In this document: positions 1-11,535 of the stretch, piece after piece
Layout: each line of letters opens with the position of its first letter
Position numbering within the stretch: position 1 is the first letter of the stretch
Source: Agelaius tricolor
Taxonomy: Eukaryota; Chordata; Aves; Passeriformes; Icteridae
Reading direction: 5' to 3'
Assembly (NCBI GenBank): GCA_023055355.1
Contig: JALJCS010000015.1
Location: 16,233,516 to 16,297,515 of the forward strand
Length of the DNA stretch: 64,000 bases
Position numbers and translations under genes: made by a program
Notes under the pieces: generated by a model
Told to the model about the DNA's origin: nothing
The model's database searches: none
Seen by the model: the letters and a program-made list of their open reading frames with translations, nothing else

Positions 1-774
1 GATAATTATGCCCAGCAAGAGGCAAAATAATCTTTTCATTTGCTGGAAGGTTTCAGTCATGCACTTTGACCTTCATCCTGGTGTTTCATTAATAGTTTAT
101 ATTAACAATTAATGGTTACTTTCATTGGTGTTGTGTGCAACTCACATTAGAGTTAATTTTCAAGTTGGATATAATAATACAAAAGTCTCATGGGCTACTC
201 CTATCATGTGACAGCACATTTATTTCAACCAGGAGACAGGAGATGAAAATCAGGGCAAGCACCAGTCTCGGGTGTTTATTACTTGTGTCCAGTCATCCCA
301 CAGAGAAGTGAGATGTTGCAGCAGCTTTCCCTGTAAGGCCCTGATGGAAAACTGCCCAGAACAACTAAAGTCCCTTGATCGTAAAGATAATTTGCCTTTG
401 GGATGACTTTCAATGCATGGTTGGTCTGGTTTACTGAAGAATCATAAAAAAGCCTCTCAGCTTCTCTGTGGCAGTTACTTGCAGAGGCCCCATAGCTATG
501 CTAATTTTGGCTTTGACAACACTTGTGGGAATTATTCTAAAGAAAAGCTCGACCCAAGAGTCACAGCTCAGGTTTAGGGTTATAGTCACAGTCCCACTGC
601 TATGGGAAGGACCATAAAGAAATATTACATCCAGGGCACACCAAGGACCTCAGCACAGAGCTCTTGCTGAGGCAGACACACAGACATTTGTGGAGGGTTG
701 GTTTTAATCACCTGATTTGCTCTGTGTAGTTTGGTTTGGTGCAGGTTGGGGTGCTGGCTCTGAAGAAGATGTTT
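1..774. other. Unique non-coding DNA, no feature seen
   Basis: AT-rich single-copy-looking sequence. No recognisable repeat, no open frame of interest and no splice-bounded exon was seen. Confidence 0.6.
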
Positions 775-880
775 TGCTTGAGAAACCTGGTCTAGTGGAA
801 GGTGTCCCTACCCGTGACAGGGGGTTGGACCTGGGTGATCTTTAAGGTCCTTTCCAACCCAAACCAGTCTATAATTCCAT
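775..880 (+). mobile_element. CR1 LINE 3' end (avian type, 5'-truncated)
   Basis: The segment carries the conserved avian CR1 3' terminus: AACCTGGTCTAGTGGAAGGT near 785, a GGGGGTTGGACCTGGGTGAT block, then TTTAAGGTCCTTTCCAACCC and AAACCAGTCTATAATTCCAT at the end. Order and spacing match the CR1 3' untranslated region, read on the plus strand. Only about 105 bp survives, as expected for CR1, which normally inserts as short 5'-truncated copies. The terminal 8-bp repeat is degraded, so the copy is not recent. The 5' edge is uncertain by about 10-20 bp. This element is the main evidence for a bird genome. Confidence 0.93.
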
Positions 881-1498
881 TCAGGGTTGTTGCCTCCTGC
901 ACATCCACCACCTGCTCTGTAAGAGGGACTGGAGGACAGGCTGGGCTGAGGGCTGCACTCAGCCCTGCAGCAGCCCTGGTAGCAAAGTCCAGTTGAACTT
1001 AGGCCTAAAACTTCCAGATATCCCCTTGATATATTTACCTGAGGTACACATCCTATTATAGTTTCAAGGATAGTTTTAATGTTGTCCTTCTCATTCCCCA
1101 ATAAATTTATATCACTGAAGCATTGTGATTATACTATTTTTAAACTTGACACAAAGAGAGAATCCATAATATTTGGCCTGAAAACTCAACTAGCTATTTG
1201 CTTTAGAAGTTGGAGGGAATGCCCACTGTTTTGTCTAAAAATACATTTTTTAAAAAATCACGAAATCAAAACTCAATTATAAATGAATATTTTTCATACC
1301 ACAGTTTGATGATCCTAACATTACTGTGTTATTAGGAAAATATTAGGCAGTTCACTGTGACAAAGTTTCTGGAGACACTATATTTCTTCCTATTTAGGGA
1401 CTTTAGATTTGGTGGTAGTTAAACTGCTAGGAAATAGGTGTTCATCTCCCTTGAGCCTTCCCCTGCAAATAGCTCAATTAAGGGGCTAATTGAAGTGT
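881..1498. other. Unique AT-rich DNA, nothing recognised
   Basis: No repeat family, exon or RNA gene was recognised. Short chance open frames on both strands have no domain content. Confidence 0.55.
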
Positions 1499-1800
1499 AG
1501 AAACGTCCCCCGCAGGGTTGGAAAATGCCTATCTGGCATGGGATTGTCGTCCCTGGGAGTTTCCTTCACCACAGACATCATTTCTGGAGAAGACCAGGAC
1601 AAAAGCAGGGGAAGCTCTGCGGAGCATCCCCGGGCATCCCTGCCCCGGGGCCAGCGCGATGCTGGCACAGCCTGGCTGAGCTGTGCTGCTGCACCTGGCA
1701 GTGCCCGCCAGAGGTAATTTTACAGAATGGTGATGAATCAAGTCATCAATCACTGTCACGTCGGGTGGCTGGAGCGTGTGCTCGGAGCCCGGAAAAGCCT
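1499..1800. promoter_or_regulatory. CpG-enriched patch, possible regulatory element
   Basis: By eye this 300 bp holds well over a dozen CpG dinucleotides (clusters near 1507-1516, 1618-1660 and 1755-1793), including CCCCGGGG and AGCGCGATG. The flanks are CpG-poor. It is less dense than the patch at 30.5 kb and has no TATA box or exon attached. It could be a weak CpG island, an enhancer, or simply a GC-rich stretch. Confidence 0.25.
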
Positions 1801-3202
1801 GTGCATGCTCAGGATTAGGTTGCAAGTAAACTCAGCAGCGCTAAAATGCTTCCCTAAGTGAGTACTGGCAAAGTCCCTGCTGAAACGTGTCAGAGTTCGT
1901 GCACCGTTGGGGCAGAGCTTAAATCAGGCCCTATGACTTAAAGTCTGCTGACACTTTAGTGCACAGTTCCTGCCAGCAGAAATACTCCTGGCAGTGAAGT
2001 TATCCATGTGCATAAGTATTTGCTGGATCAGGGCATAGCTGCATCATCCTTTGTTCCTTTCATCACGCTTGCGATGCTGAATTAAGCCTTCAGCTTTGTC
2101 TTTGTCTTGTACACAAGCCCTGTTGTATAGTTACATCACTGTAATAAATGATGAAAGAGAGGACCTGTACAGCAGAGGGAATATGATGGAAATAATTATA
2201 ACAATAAAATGTTAATTAGTGCCTTTTCTTGAACAATCTTCTTTCTGATTGCAACATGATTCTGCTGAAGAACTGAAAGAAAGTAAAAAAAAAAAAAAAA
2301 ACAAGAAACAGAACAGTTTATTAAATCTTAAATCTGTATGGGCTTGGGAGTTTTTCTTTTTGTGAAAAAGCCTGAAAACCTGGCAAGAAAGCAAAAAAAA
2401 AAAAAAATCTGTCAAAAATGTAAATAGCATGAAGAAGTTTTTGACCAACCCTAATCACCACGAAGCAGGGGAAAGAGCATTAGGAGAACAAAGGTGTGGT
2501 TTCGTTCTCACACTTGCAGCTCATTCCTACCTCTCTTTGTGCCAACTCTTTCTTTTAAATATATATTAAAAACCCACTTTGCTGCCCAAACACCACTGCT
2601 GAGCCCTCTGCTCGACACTGGCCCAAGGGTTTTGGTGAGGGAGGGATCTCCCTGCTCAGTGCTGGCCACACACCAGGTGTGCCCCTCTCCTCCCTCTCCC
2701 CGCAGCCTCACCCTGCTCTGGGGCTGCCAGATGTACACATCTGGACTGGGTGTGGGGCTGGACAGATCTCCCTGCGTCCTCCTCCTGTTCTGCCTCTTCC
2801 CTTCTCCCCAGTTCCTCAGCCTAAAGATTAAGAGACTACAATAGAGACTGGAACCTGGACTGCTGAAAACACATAAATATTGTGTGTGTGTGTAACTACA
2901 CATTTTTCACACTACAATTGAATGAATCTGCTTGGGAAAGAAATTTCTGCCAATTCAGGTTTCCCTGAGCACATGAAGCCATGGAATACCCTTTTCCATG
3001 CCCCCGTGGAGGTTCAGAAGCACAGCTCTGCAGAGGGAGAGCAAGCCTGCTCCGATATTGGAGTCGTGACACACAGAGGGTTTGAAATTGTGCATCTGCC
3101 TGTACCATTTGCATTTCATCACCTAGTGCTGGAACAAATAAAACCAAATGAGTAATGATCTGAGTCTGTGGCCTCACTGTTGCTGCTTTGCCAGGAATTA
3201 TC
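1801..3202. other. Unique DNA with short poly-A and (TG)n tracts
   Basis: Contains two A-tracts (2285-2301, 17 A; 2393-2407, 15 A) about 90 bp apart and a (TG)6.5 run at 2881-2893. No upstream retrogene body could be recognised for either A-tract. A GC-richer stretch at 2580-2830 holds overlapping open frames on both strands, which I read as chance. Confidence 0.55.
2881..2893. repeat. (TG)n microsatellite, 6.5 copies
   Basis: Perfect dinucleotide run. Confidence 0.9.
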
Positions 3203-3330
3203 CTGGCTCAGTGGATACAGTCCCGGGCAGACAAGCGGAGTCTGTTTTTGTCTCTGCCACTTACCTGCTGGATGGCCTTAGGCAAGTCATTTAACTCACT
3301 GCTTCCCTTCCTGTGCTCCATCCACCACCT
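3203..3330 (+). mobile_element. MIR / CORE-SINE relic
   Basis: The core reads TCTGCCACTTACCTGCTGGA followed by TGGCCTTAGGCAAGTCATTT and AACTCACTGCTTCCC. This matches the conserved MIR core: CTGCCACTTACTAGCTGTGT, then GACCTTGGGCAAGT, then CTCTGTGCCTCAGTTTCCC. MIR is a tRNA-derived SINE family shared by amniotes and long extinct in birds. The tRNA-like head upstream (3203-3240) is only faintly recognisable. Confidence 0.8.
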
Positions 3331-3879
3331 CTGACTTTCTTTGTAAGAGTTTTGAGGTGTGTTGATGGCAAAGGGGATTTTAGTGCTGTTCTGAGAGCAG
3401 GATGGCCCAGCTATGGTCCCACAGTATCTAAAGTCCCTCTAAGAATATTATTTCCCATTTCTCAGGTCTGTGGCAGCCTGTATGGGCGACTCTCTGCTGG
3501 GGGTGCCTTCCATTTGCAAAGGAAAAAAGGTAAAATCACCAAGTTCCTCAGAAGCAAACTGGAGCAATGAGTGCATGTGAGAATAGTGCCATTTGCTCAT
3601 GAGCAAACAGCAGCGAGAAAGAAATAAAAGTCAATATAAGAGGCACCAGTTCCTTTTCACCCAGCTCTCATTTACATACACAGCAACTGTACTCAGGAAA
3701 TGAGTGCAGCACTTGGAAACAGCCATTTCTGTCAGGCAGGGGTGGGTGAGCCTGCTTCTGATGGAGGCTGAGCACTGAGGAAGTCATAAAAGCTATCGGA
3801 GGGACAAGAGATGCAGCTGACATGGGTGAGAAGGCAAATATTAAGGGGATGAAAGGGATTATAAAACAAAGCTGAAAAG
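3331..3879. other. Unique DNA, nothing recognised
   Basis: No repeat or exon could be supported. The last 100 bp may belong to the decayed LINE that follows. Confidence 0.45.
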
Positions 3880-4960
3880 ATGTAAAAAGCTGATTAGGAA
3901 ACCAAATATGACAAAGAGAGATGAATGGCCCACGGGGTGAATAAAAACAATAAAATATTACTTTTAAATAGGTAAAGGAGACAAGATTAACGGGGAGGCC
4001 TCCAGACCACTGAGAGGTGGTCAAGAGAGCTTAATAACACAGGGAGAGGGACTGAGAAGCAAAGTTTCCTGTGACAGCCAAGCAGGGAAATGCTGAGAGC
4101 ATGAATAATCACCAGAGCAAACTCATACCATGGGGAAGGAGGCAGGGCTGAGTGCAGAGTGTACCTTTAGCCCACACTGCTTAATGGAACAGCAGGAGAC
4201 ATTAAGTGCCCAGTAACAGGGGGTTTGAGTCATTTTCAGGAGTTAAAAAGTGGTAAAGAGAAACTGATACAAAGCAAAGATTTTTGAGCATCTATGAGGA
4301 GAGATAGGTGGAAACCAAGGCATATCTGCAATAGATATCAGCCAATATAGATGCTCATGAAATCTGGTGCACACACACACAAACTCACTCCCAGCAGCTG
4401 AAAGTCTGGCCCCAAACCTGCAGAATGGGATTTTTTTTAATATTTTTTTTTTTTTAATCAGAAGCAGGATTTTAGAGATGTTAACAGGAATGAGATCACC
4501 CAACATCTGGAGAAATATGAACTGATAAAAATGTATCTGCCCAGCTCCATAAAGGGTAAATCTTGTCTGACAAATCTGGCAGAATTTGTTTTAGGAGCTA
4601 AGGTGGAAAACATGCAGGATTGAGGCAGTGGAGCTAATCCACATAGATTTCAGAAAAGTCATTTAAAAGCAGCCCAGGATGGTAGACTAATACCTAAGGT
4701 TAGCAAGTATGGCATAAAAACCATTGTCCTTGAAAGACTAAGGAAATGGTTAGGTGATTAAGGGCAGGTTGTAATGGTAAAACTTTATGGGTCAGAGAGG
4801 AGGACGGTGATGTGGTGAAGACAGCTATATTTGAGGTTATTATGATGACACTTCAAGGCATCAGATGGAGACATACTTTTTACTCCTCAGAAAAACTATT
4901 CTGAGGAAAGTGCTACTCTGGGTAGTTCTAATCCAAAAATCACACTGAAACCAAGACCAG
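3880..4960 (+). mobile_element. Decayed CR1-lineage LINE, reverse-transcriptase region
   Basis: Conceptual plus-strand translation, with frame changes, shows ordered landmarks of CR1-family ORF2. At 4490-4515 there is E-I-T-Q-H-L-E-K-Y-E-L-I, like the segment upstream of the palm. At 4553-4580 comes GKSCLTNL (seen as K-G-K-S-C-L-T-N-L), then a remnant of the YLDFSKAFDT motif near 4640-4670. A KYGI...LRKWL block follows at 4700-4755, then a V-M-V-K-L-Y-G block near 4770-4790. Upstream (3880-4430) a weaker A-rich match to the pre-RT spacer is plausible but not firm. Many stops and indels show the copy is dead and very old. No endonuclease domain or 3' end is joined to it. The 4440-4900 core is well supported; the outer limits are not. 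Confidence 0.7.
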
Positions 4961-7342
4961 TTTATCTTCTGGGGGGCATTTGCCTTTGTGGAACATCAAA
5001 TCTTCCTGGGTCAGCAAAGCATTCAGTGCACAGGAATGAAATCAGGCCCAATGAGCCCAATAAATGAGAAAAAAGCACCCCACCCTAGGCCAGGTTAAGG
5101 TCAGGTTGTCCAGAGGGATTTATTTTACAGCAAAAGGGTTTGCTGAGCTAAAAGATCACAGGACAGGAAAAGAACTTCAAGCAGACCTTGAATGGGACTG
5201 CCAACACTTGGCACCCCTGGGTACTCCTGGATTATATTCCTATTTTATCTCAGCAGTTGGATCCTGGTTCCCCAGGGTGATGGTGAGCAAGGTGCAAGAG
5301 AGGAGAACTCTCCCTATGGCAGGAGAAAAGCAGAGAAAACCAGGAAGGACAGAATGGGGATGATGCAAAATATGTCACTGAACAAGGGGTAGTGCTTCAG
5401 AGGGCACTCAGACAGGTGACCCAGCACCTTGCTCATGCCACATTTACTAAAAAGCAGAGCATGAGCTTCCACAGTGCTGGAAGAAACCCTGTGAATGCTG
5501 GAGATTGTGGTGGAGTCCCTCAGTATGTCCTCTAAAAACTCTGGACCCACTGAAAAGGCTTTATAGGGCTCCCTATAAATTCTCCACTCTCTGGAGGGGG
5601 GCTGGAGGCTCCTGTACCTGCACTGGTTCAAATTCCTGCCCTCAGCAGAGCACAGCCCGGGGTCCTGCTGTGCTGCTCTGCCAGGCCCTCACCTCCTGCC
5701 ACCAGGAAATGCAAAGTCTCAAGCCTGGCAATTTAGCACAGTGACATGTCTCCCTGCTTTGCCTGTAATACCCATGGTCATACTCCTCCCTCTGCCCCCA
5801 AATAAGGGCCCCAGGCAATGGGAACACCCAAAGGTGCTCAATCCCTCATGAAACGTGATCCAGCTCCCCACTCTCCGTGAATTTCAGCAACAGTTCGGGA
5901 GCTTTAAAAAGTTGTTGAGTCCCTGAGCACAGGGCTGGGATTTTGTCTGCTGCCCACTCAGCAAGTCTGGCATTTCTAAAAGAATTTATTCCTGCCTGAA
6001 CTTCACACAACTTACCTGCATTCTTTGAACCAGCAAAATCGGGTTGGGAATGCCCCCAAAAGCCTGCCACAAAGAGTTCACCCACTTTTGGCAACTCTTT
6101 CCTGCTGTGTCCCCTCCAGGCACAGGCAAAATGAGACATTGAATGCTGAGGGGACCAGTGCAGCCCTGGCCCCACCAGTCCATTTGCCCAGGGGGCTCAC
6201 TGGGGCCACCACACCCCACCTAGGGGCGTCCTCCTGCCCCCCAGCCCCATGGCGAGGCACTGCCATCACAGTCCCCATCTTCAGGGGACAAGGACAGCAA
6301 TGCCCCCCTCAAGGGGTTGGGCTGTGCTCTCTGGGCACTTTGCACTGCAAGAGTCACCCATTGGTGACTGCAGACCTCGACCTGGGGCCAGGGGTGTCCC
6401 TGCAGTGGGGAGTGGGGAGGTGTTTGGGGGATCTCTGCTCCCAGTGTCCCCTCCCAGCACAGCTGTTTGCGCCGCAGATAGGAATCGCAGATTGATTAAT
6501 TGATTAATCACACCTGCTAATTACATTGAACAAATAGGCAAAATTAATATTTGATGTAGGTCTCTAAAGAGACTGTATGGATCAATTTTCCACAGATAAG
6601 GCAGGAAAGCTCCTGCAGATAATACACAAAGCCTCCTGACTGCAGATGACTGTGTCACACTGAGGCGATGGAGTGATGCCCTCCCTCCCAGATCTGCTCG
6701 TTTCTTGCCCCTGATTATTCAGAGCCCTGACTGGAACATCATCCATGAGTTGTGTTTGCTAAGGCAAGCACACATGCACATGTTCAAAGCTGGTTTCAGT
6801 GCCACTTGGCTGCTGTTCTTCAGGGAACTGAACATCAAAAACGCATCAAGATAATAAAAATAACAGATCAGCTGCATTTAATACATAAATCATTATTATA
6901 AGCACTGTTCTGCAACTCAGGCTGACTTCAAGTCAAGCTTCCATTAACATGTAGCAAAAATATTGGTGTTTTTTAGAGGGCTGTAAAAATCCCCTTGCAG
7001 AACTACTCTGACTGTGCACCCAAAGCCAGGGCAGCCTCACACAGCAGGACAGCCACGGGCTGAAGCAGCACTTTCATCCTGTTTATGACCTTAAAAGGGG
7101 AAACTGCTCTCTTTTTGTCGTTCAGCCCTTTGCAAAAAGAGGCAAAGTTCAGCCCTCATTCACGTGCGTGCTGACCACAGGCACAGCAGCTCAACTGGAA
7201 GCATAACTCACATTTCCTGAGATGTGGGGGTCTCTTAGATGAAGGCAAGTTTGTTCCAGTGACCTTGTGAGGGCTGCTCCGGAACCCCTGTGACACTCCC
7301 TGGGATCTGTGCACCCCAGAGCCACCTCCCACACTGGTGCTT
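4961..7342. other. Unique DNA, nothing recognised
   Basis: A GC-richer part at 5600-6480 carries overlapping open frames on both strands (up to 156 codons at 6025-6495). None shows a domain, signal peptide or splice context. No repeat family could be named. The run at 6490-6515 is rich in TTGATTAAT-type homeodomain-like sites. Confidence 0.55.
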
Positions 7343-7412
7343 CCTCAGGTTCTGGATTCCTTGGGGTGAAAGTTGCTACATAAATATACATTATTGTTAT
7401 GTACTTGTCATT
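7343..7412 (+). mobile_element. MIR-family 3' end relic
   Basis: GGATTCCTTGGGGTGAAAGT, then TGCTACATAAATATACATTA and TTGTTATG, matches the MIR 3' tail. That tail reads GAGATCCTTGGATGAAAGGT, then GCTATATAAATGCAAAGTAT, then TATTATT. Only the last 70 bp is visible. Confidence 0.65.
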
Positions 7413-9357
7413 GGGTTTCTGCACTGATTTGATTGCTTTGAAAATGGATTTTAAAATGGATTTGTTATTGTGACAGTGCATTTCTTTTGTCTTGGTTTAA
7501 TGTCCATTATCTAGTGTAAATAACAGACTTTCTGCAAATCTAATTCCAGGTTTTTGCTTCCTATACCTTTACTAATCTAGAAAATCTGCTTGTATTAAGA
7601 AACTGCATCAGAAAGGAGTTAAAGCAGCATATCCTCATAAAGCTGCAATAGACATGAAATGTAATGAGAAATCCTACTACAAACAGACAGTGTTTTCAGT
7701 CTTGACTCTTTATTTATTAAACCTACTCTAGGAAAGTCAGGCAATCTACAAACATTTTGGGACCTGGCATGTTGTAGCTTTATAAAGTAATCTTTGGAGA
7801 ACAAAGAACACCTTGTGTTTTTGTAGCAAATATTTCCTGATCTTAAAAGAGGGGTGCTTGATGCATAAAAAACCCAAACTGCCTTATTTTCAGGACAGAT
7901 AACAGCACTGGGGAAGCCTGGTACCAGGCCAGGCAGATACAGATACAGCAGATACATGGAGGAAGAGTGAAATTGGGTGGTGATTTAACCAGATTTTGGC
8001 TTAGGCAGAGATTTCCCAGGACCTTTTAAAAACTGGACTTTACCCTCTGGAAGATGAAATCAATGTATTTAAGGTCCTGGAACTGAAGTGCCCCAATTTC
8101 AAGGCTCTTTAGCTCCTGAGAATGCCTCAGAGGCAGGCAGTGCCCCTGGTGCTGTGCACTAACACAGCCCTGAGCCCAGGCTCATGAGAGGATGGAGGTG
8201 CCACTGTGGGAACAGGGTGGAATAAAGGTGCCTGACTTCAAAACTGAAATCCAGAAAACTTCAGTTCAGCTGCCAGCAGCTGTGAATCACCTACTGTCCA
8301 GACACATTTCCCATTTCCTCTGAGTGTCCTGGGTGCCTCAGTCCGGCTGCATTACAGATCAGCAGCTCGGTGCCAGGAGCAAAGGGCTCAGCAGGGAGTG
8401 GGGCTGCTGACTCAGTCCTGCCTCCAAACTGGGACCAGTATTACCTGACCAGACCCTGCTGAGAAGCCCTAGCTAGCTCCACCTCTGTAGAACATTTCTT
8501 TTGGTGCAGGATTTTTGGGTTGCGCTGTGTGCTCTGACCTGCCCTAGGTGGGACAGGAGTCCCCAGATCTGTCAGAGCTCTGCTCAATGCCTCCTCACCC
8601 ATGTACAGATCAGAACCTGAGACACTAAAATATCTCAAGCTGCTTTTTTTCAGGGGAAGCTTAAAGGTGGTTTCTCACCTCATGAATCAATTCACAAACT
8701 GCTATTCTCACCTGAATCACTACTGTGCCCCTTGTCCCCTCTCAGAGAAGATATGGACAAACCCACTGGAAGAAACCCTCTCTGCTGGCTCTGCCTGCTG
8801 GGCACAAAGCACACCTGGCTCTGAGCAGCTTGGCACAAAACAGAACAAGCTGAATGAAAGGCCACATTTAGGAAAGAAAATCATGCATAAATTCCCAGGC
8901 ATCTCACTGAAAATCATCTTCAGAGGGATGTGGCTGACTCTTGGCCACACTCAGCACTTGCAGCTCGGGTCAAGCTGAGAAACTCTGCACCCCTGGCTGC
9001 CCAGGCAGAGCAGAAAGGAGCAGGGCTGGTGTCTGCTGCAACATCAGGGCAGTTTGTGTGCAAGGGTGCAATCACTTTGTCCCAGGAATGCAAACTCCTT
9101 GTGGATAGGAAATTCCTGGAATTCATGCTCTTATGATGCAAGGAGGAATGTGCCTTTAAAAATTCTCACAGTCACTTTATTTTCATAGCCTGGCAAGGAG
9201 TTTCATACGCTAATCGGGAAGGGAAGCACAGCACACCTTTAAATGAATATGGATAATATTTTTCTATTACCCTGATGATTATCACCTAAATTGGCTTATA
9301 AAACGTTTAACACTTTATCCTGGCAGTGTTTTAACACTGGAGAACTTTTTCCACCAG
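7413..9357. other. Unique DNA, nothing recognised
   Basis: No repeat family, exon or RNA gene was supported. TGCTGACTCAG at 8405-8415 resembles a Maf/AP-1 site, but a single site is weak evidence. Confidence 0.5.
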
Positions 9358-9627
9358 GGCCAAGTGAAGGATGACCTGGCAGCAAAGCAATTGGTACCAG
9401 AGAATGGTGGGTCACAGTGGAGCTGCTGGATGACACCAATCCCAGACCTCATCCCAGGGCTTGTGTGCAAGCTGAAGAATTTGACAGCAGGCCTAGAGCT
9501 TTATCAGAAGGTGGCTCACAGCTGGTGCCTGTTCCTGACCCTGTTGTATGACGCGTCCCCTCGTGGGACCCCATCAGCTGCCCATAACAACGGGTGCAAA
9601 GGCAGATGCCACATCTTCATACCAAGG
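9358..9627 (+). other. Possible orphan exon between consensus splice signals
   Basis: The segment is preceded by a pyrimidine-rich acceptor-like TTTTTCCACCAG and followed by an excellent donor AAG|GTAAGTG. It is 270 nt long, exactly 90 codons, and is open in one frame throughout. The predicted peptide has no recognisable domain and reads as low-information. No partner exon with matching phase was identified nearby. A non-coding exon, a cryptic exon or chance are all possible; chance is quite likely in 64 kb. Confidence 0.15.
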
Positions 9628-11499
9628 TAAGTGAAAAGGACACCACAGCTGCTCAGCTGCACAGAGTCATGGCACATGGGACAGGGGTATTTTATTTATC
9701 ATCAGGGCATCCTTTGCCAGTCAGCTCCTATAAACCTTACAGTGACACAAGATTCTTACTGGCAGGCAAAATAGTTAGGTGTATACACAGTTCTCGGGGG
9801 AATAATGTGATTTCTTGTTCTTTTTACCAGCATTGTTTAACCAGGTCTGACAAACGTGTTTCTGAGAGAATGGAGTGCAGCTGGGTCGAGCAGAAGTGCT
9901 CGCCTGAGCAGGCACCTGCACTGTGCACTGGCTGGGTGTACATCCCTGCCTGCAGATGCTGCTGCCTCCCAGGATTTCCTACAAAGTGTCTAAAAATCAC
10001 CAATCTGTGTTAGGGTTAAATGACATTTTGCTCATCTGAGATTTCTTTCTGTAACTGGCACAGAGAGCAAGAAAGAGAGAGAAAACCTTAATAATTGAAA
10101 GGGGAGGATGGAGCAAAATATTTTTTTTTAAGAAAAGATCAGTTCTCAGTTAGCAAGAGGAAATCCTACCAAGAATATAGGGAGATAATACTGAGCTGCT
10201 ATTATACCACTGCATCCCTCTGAGGAAAAAGTTATCTCTCAATGGATCTGAAAGGATGTTTTAAGTAAATCAGTAAATGAACTAGTCTGGGGACGTGAAC
10301 AAAATATGTGTGTTTTCCAGTCTCTGAATATAAACAAACAAAGCATAAATATTCAGAAATTACTCCAGTTAGTCCTCTCAAAAACTCTTTGAGCAATGAG
10401 ATAAATAATGTGGATGTTTGCAGTCGAGAGCAGATGATCTCTGAGGGGGAAAAGGCAGGAGAGGCAGGAGCTGTACTCCTCCTGTCCCAATCTTTGGTGA
10501 TTTACTCACCCATCATCACAGCAGCCCGGCGCAGAGCGGTGTCCACACCACATAAAGCTCAGTGCTAACATACGACACACATAATGGACCTGCTTGGAAG
10601 TCTTCACTTGAGGATTTATGAAGAACAATCTAATTATTCAACTCTGTGCTGCTCACTACCATTATTGCTCCTATTTAAAGCCTCCATGGAACAGGCCGTT
10701 TGTCTCAGGGGACAGACCTTGTCATAGCGGTTTTCATTGATAGAAATACACTCCTCAGTTTTGATAGCAACCCAGCTAATCCTGGAGAGACTTGGTAAAC
10801 ATATCTCACACTTGATAGGCCCAAGGAATTAGGCCTTGACAGCCCTGATTTTCCAGGAACAGAAAAATGGGGTTGCTTTACCAATAAACTCTAATTAAAG
10901 AGGAGCAAAGACCAACCCAAAGCCTCTGTTTGCTGCAACAGCACAAGGGCTCTGTGGCTTCCTCCTGCCTGTAATTGCTTCAGCATCCCGAAGGAGGGAG
11001 GGGGGTTGTCAGCATCCCCCCCATCAAACAGAGGTTGTTCTGTTATTTATAACCCTGGGATATGTAACAGACGAGAGGAGTCACCTTGGCTTAGCAAGTC
11101 TCTCCTGTAGCCTAACCTTGGGTGAGCAGCAGCAGGAAGAGCAGTGCAGTGGTGCCAGCGTGGCAGGAGGCAAAGGGGGGCATGGCCAGAATTCCCATTC
11201 AGCTCCAACCACATGGCAAGGCCTCAGCAGAGTCCCCCATCTTTACTGCAAACAGTTTTCCTTTTTTTTTAAATTTGCCTGAATATTTATTGGTTCTATC
11301 TGTATGCAGAATAATAGGTAAACATCCTTTGTTCCACGTCTCCTACCAAGAGTTAGTGAAGGTTTGCATTTTCCCTGTAAATTATTTAAAAGTGGGGGTA
11401 ATTAACATTTCCTAAAAAACAACTGGGGACTCACCAAATTCCTGTCACTGGCTGCTGGTGCCCAGTCACACACTGCCTGTAACCAAAGATATGCTGAAG
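9628..11499. other. Unique DNA with a possibly constrained AT-rich stretch
   Basis: No gene or named repeat. The stretch 10560-10900 is complex, non-repetitive and rich in TAAT/ATTA cores (for example TCTAATTATTC, CTCTAATTAAAG). Conserved non-coding elements often look like this, but conservation cannot be seen here. A G-run/C-run pair lies at 10989-11025. Confidence 0.4.
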
Positions 11500-11535
11500 G
11501 ATAAGAGTCTTATCTTATCCTGTGTGGCTCTTATC
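11500..11535. promoter_or_regulatory. Cluster of four GATAAG/CTTATC sites
   Basis: GATAAG occurs at 11500-11505, and CTTATC at 11509-11514, 11514-11519 and 11530-11535. The first two form a perfect inverted repeat, GATAAGA-G-TCTTATC. The last site reads CTTATCAG, the preferred GATA-factor octamer on the minus strand. Four cores within 36 bp on both strands is a typical arrangement for GATA-family zinc-finger binding. The sequence does not show which tissue or gene it would serve. Confidence 0.4.
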
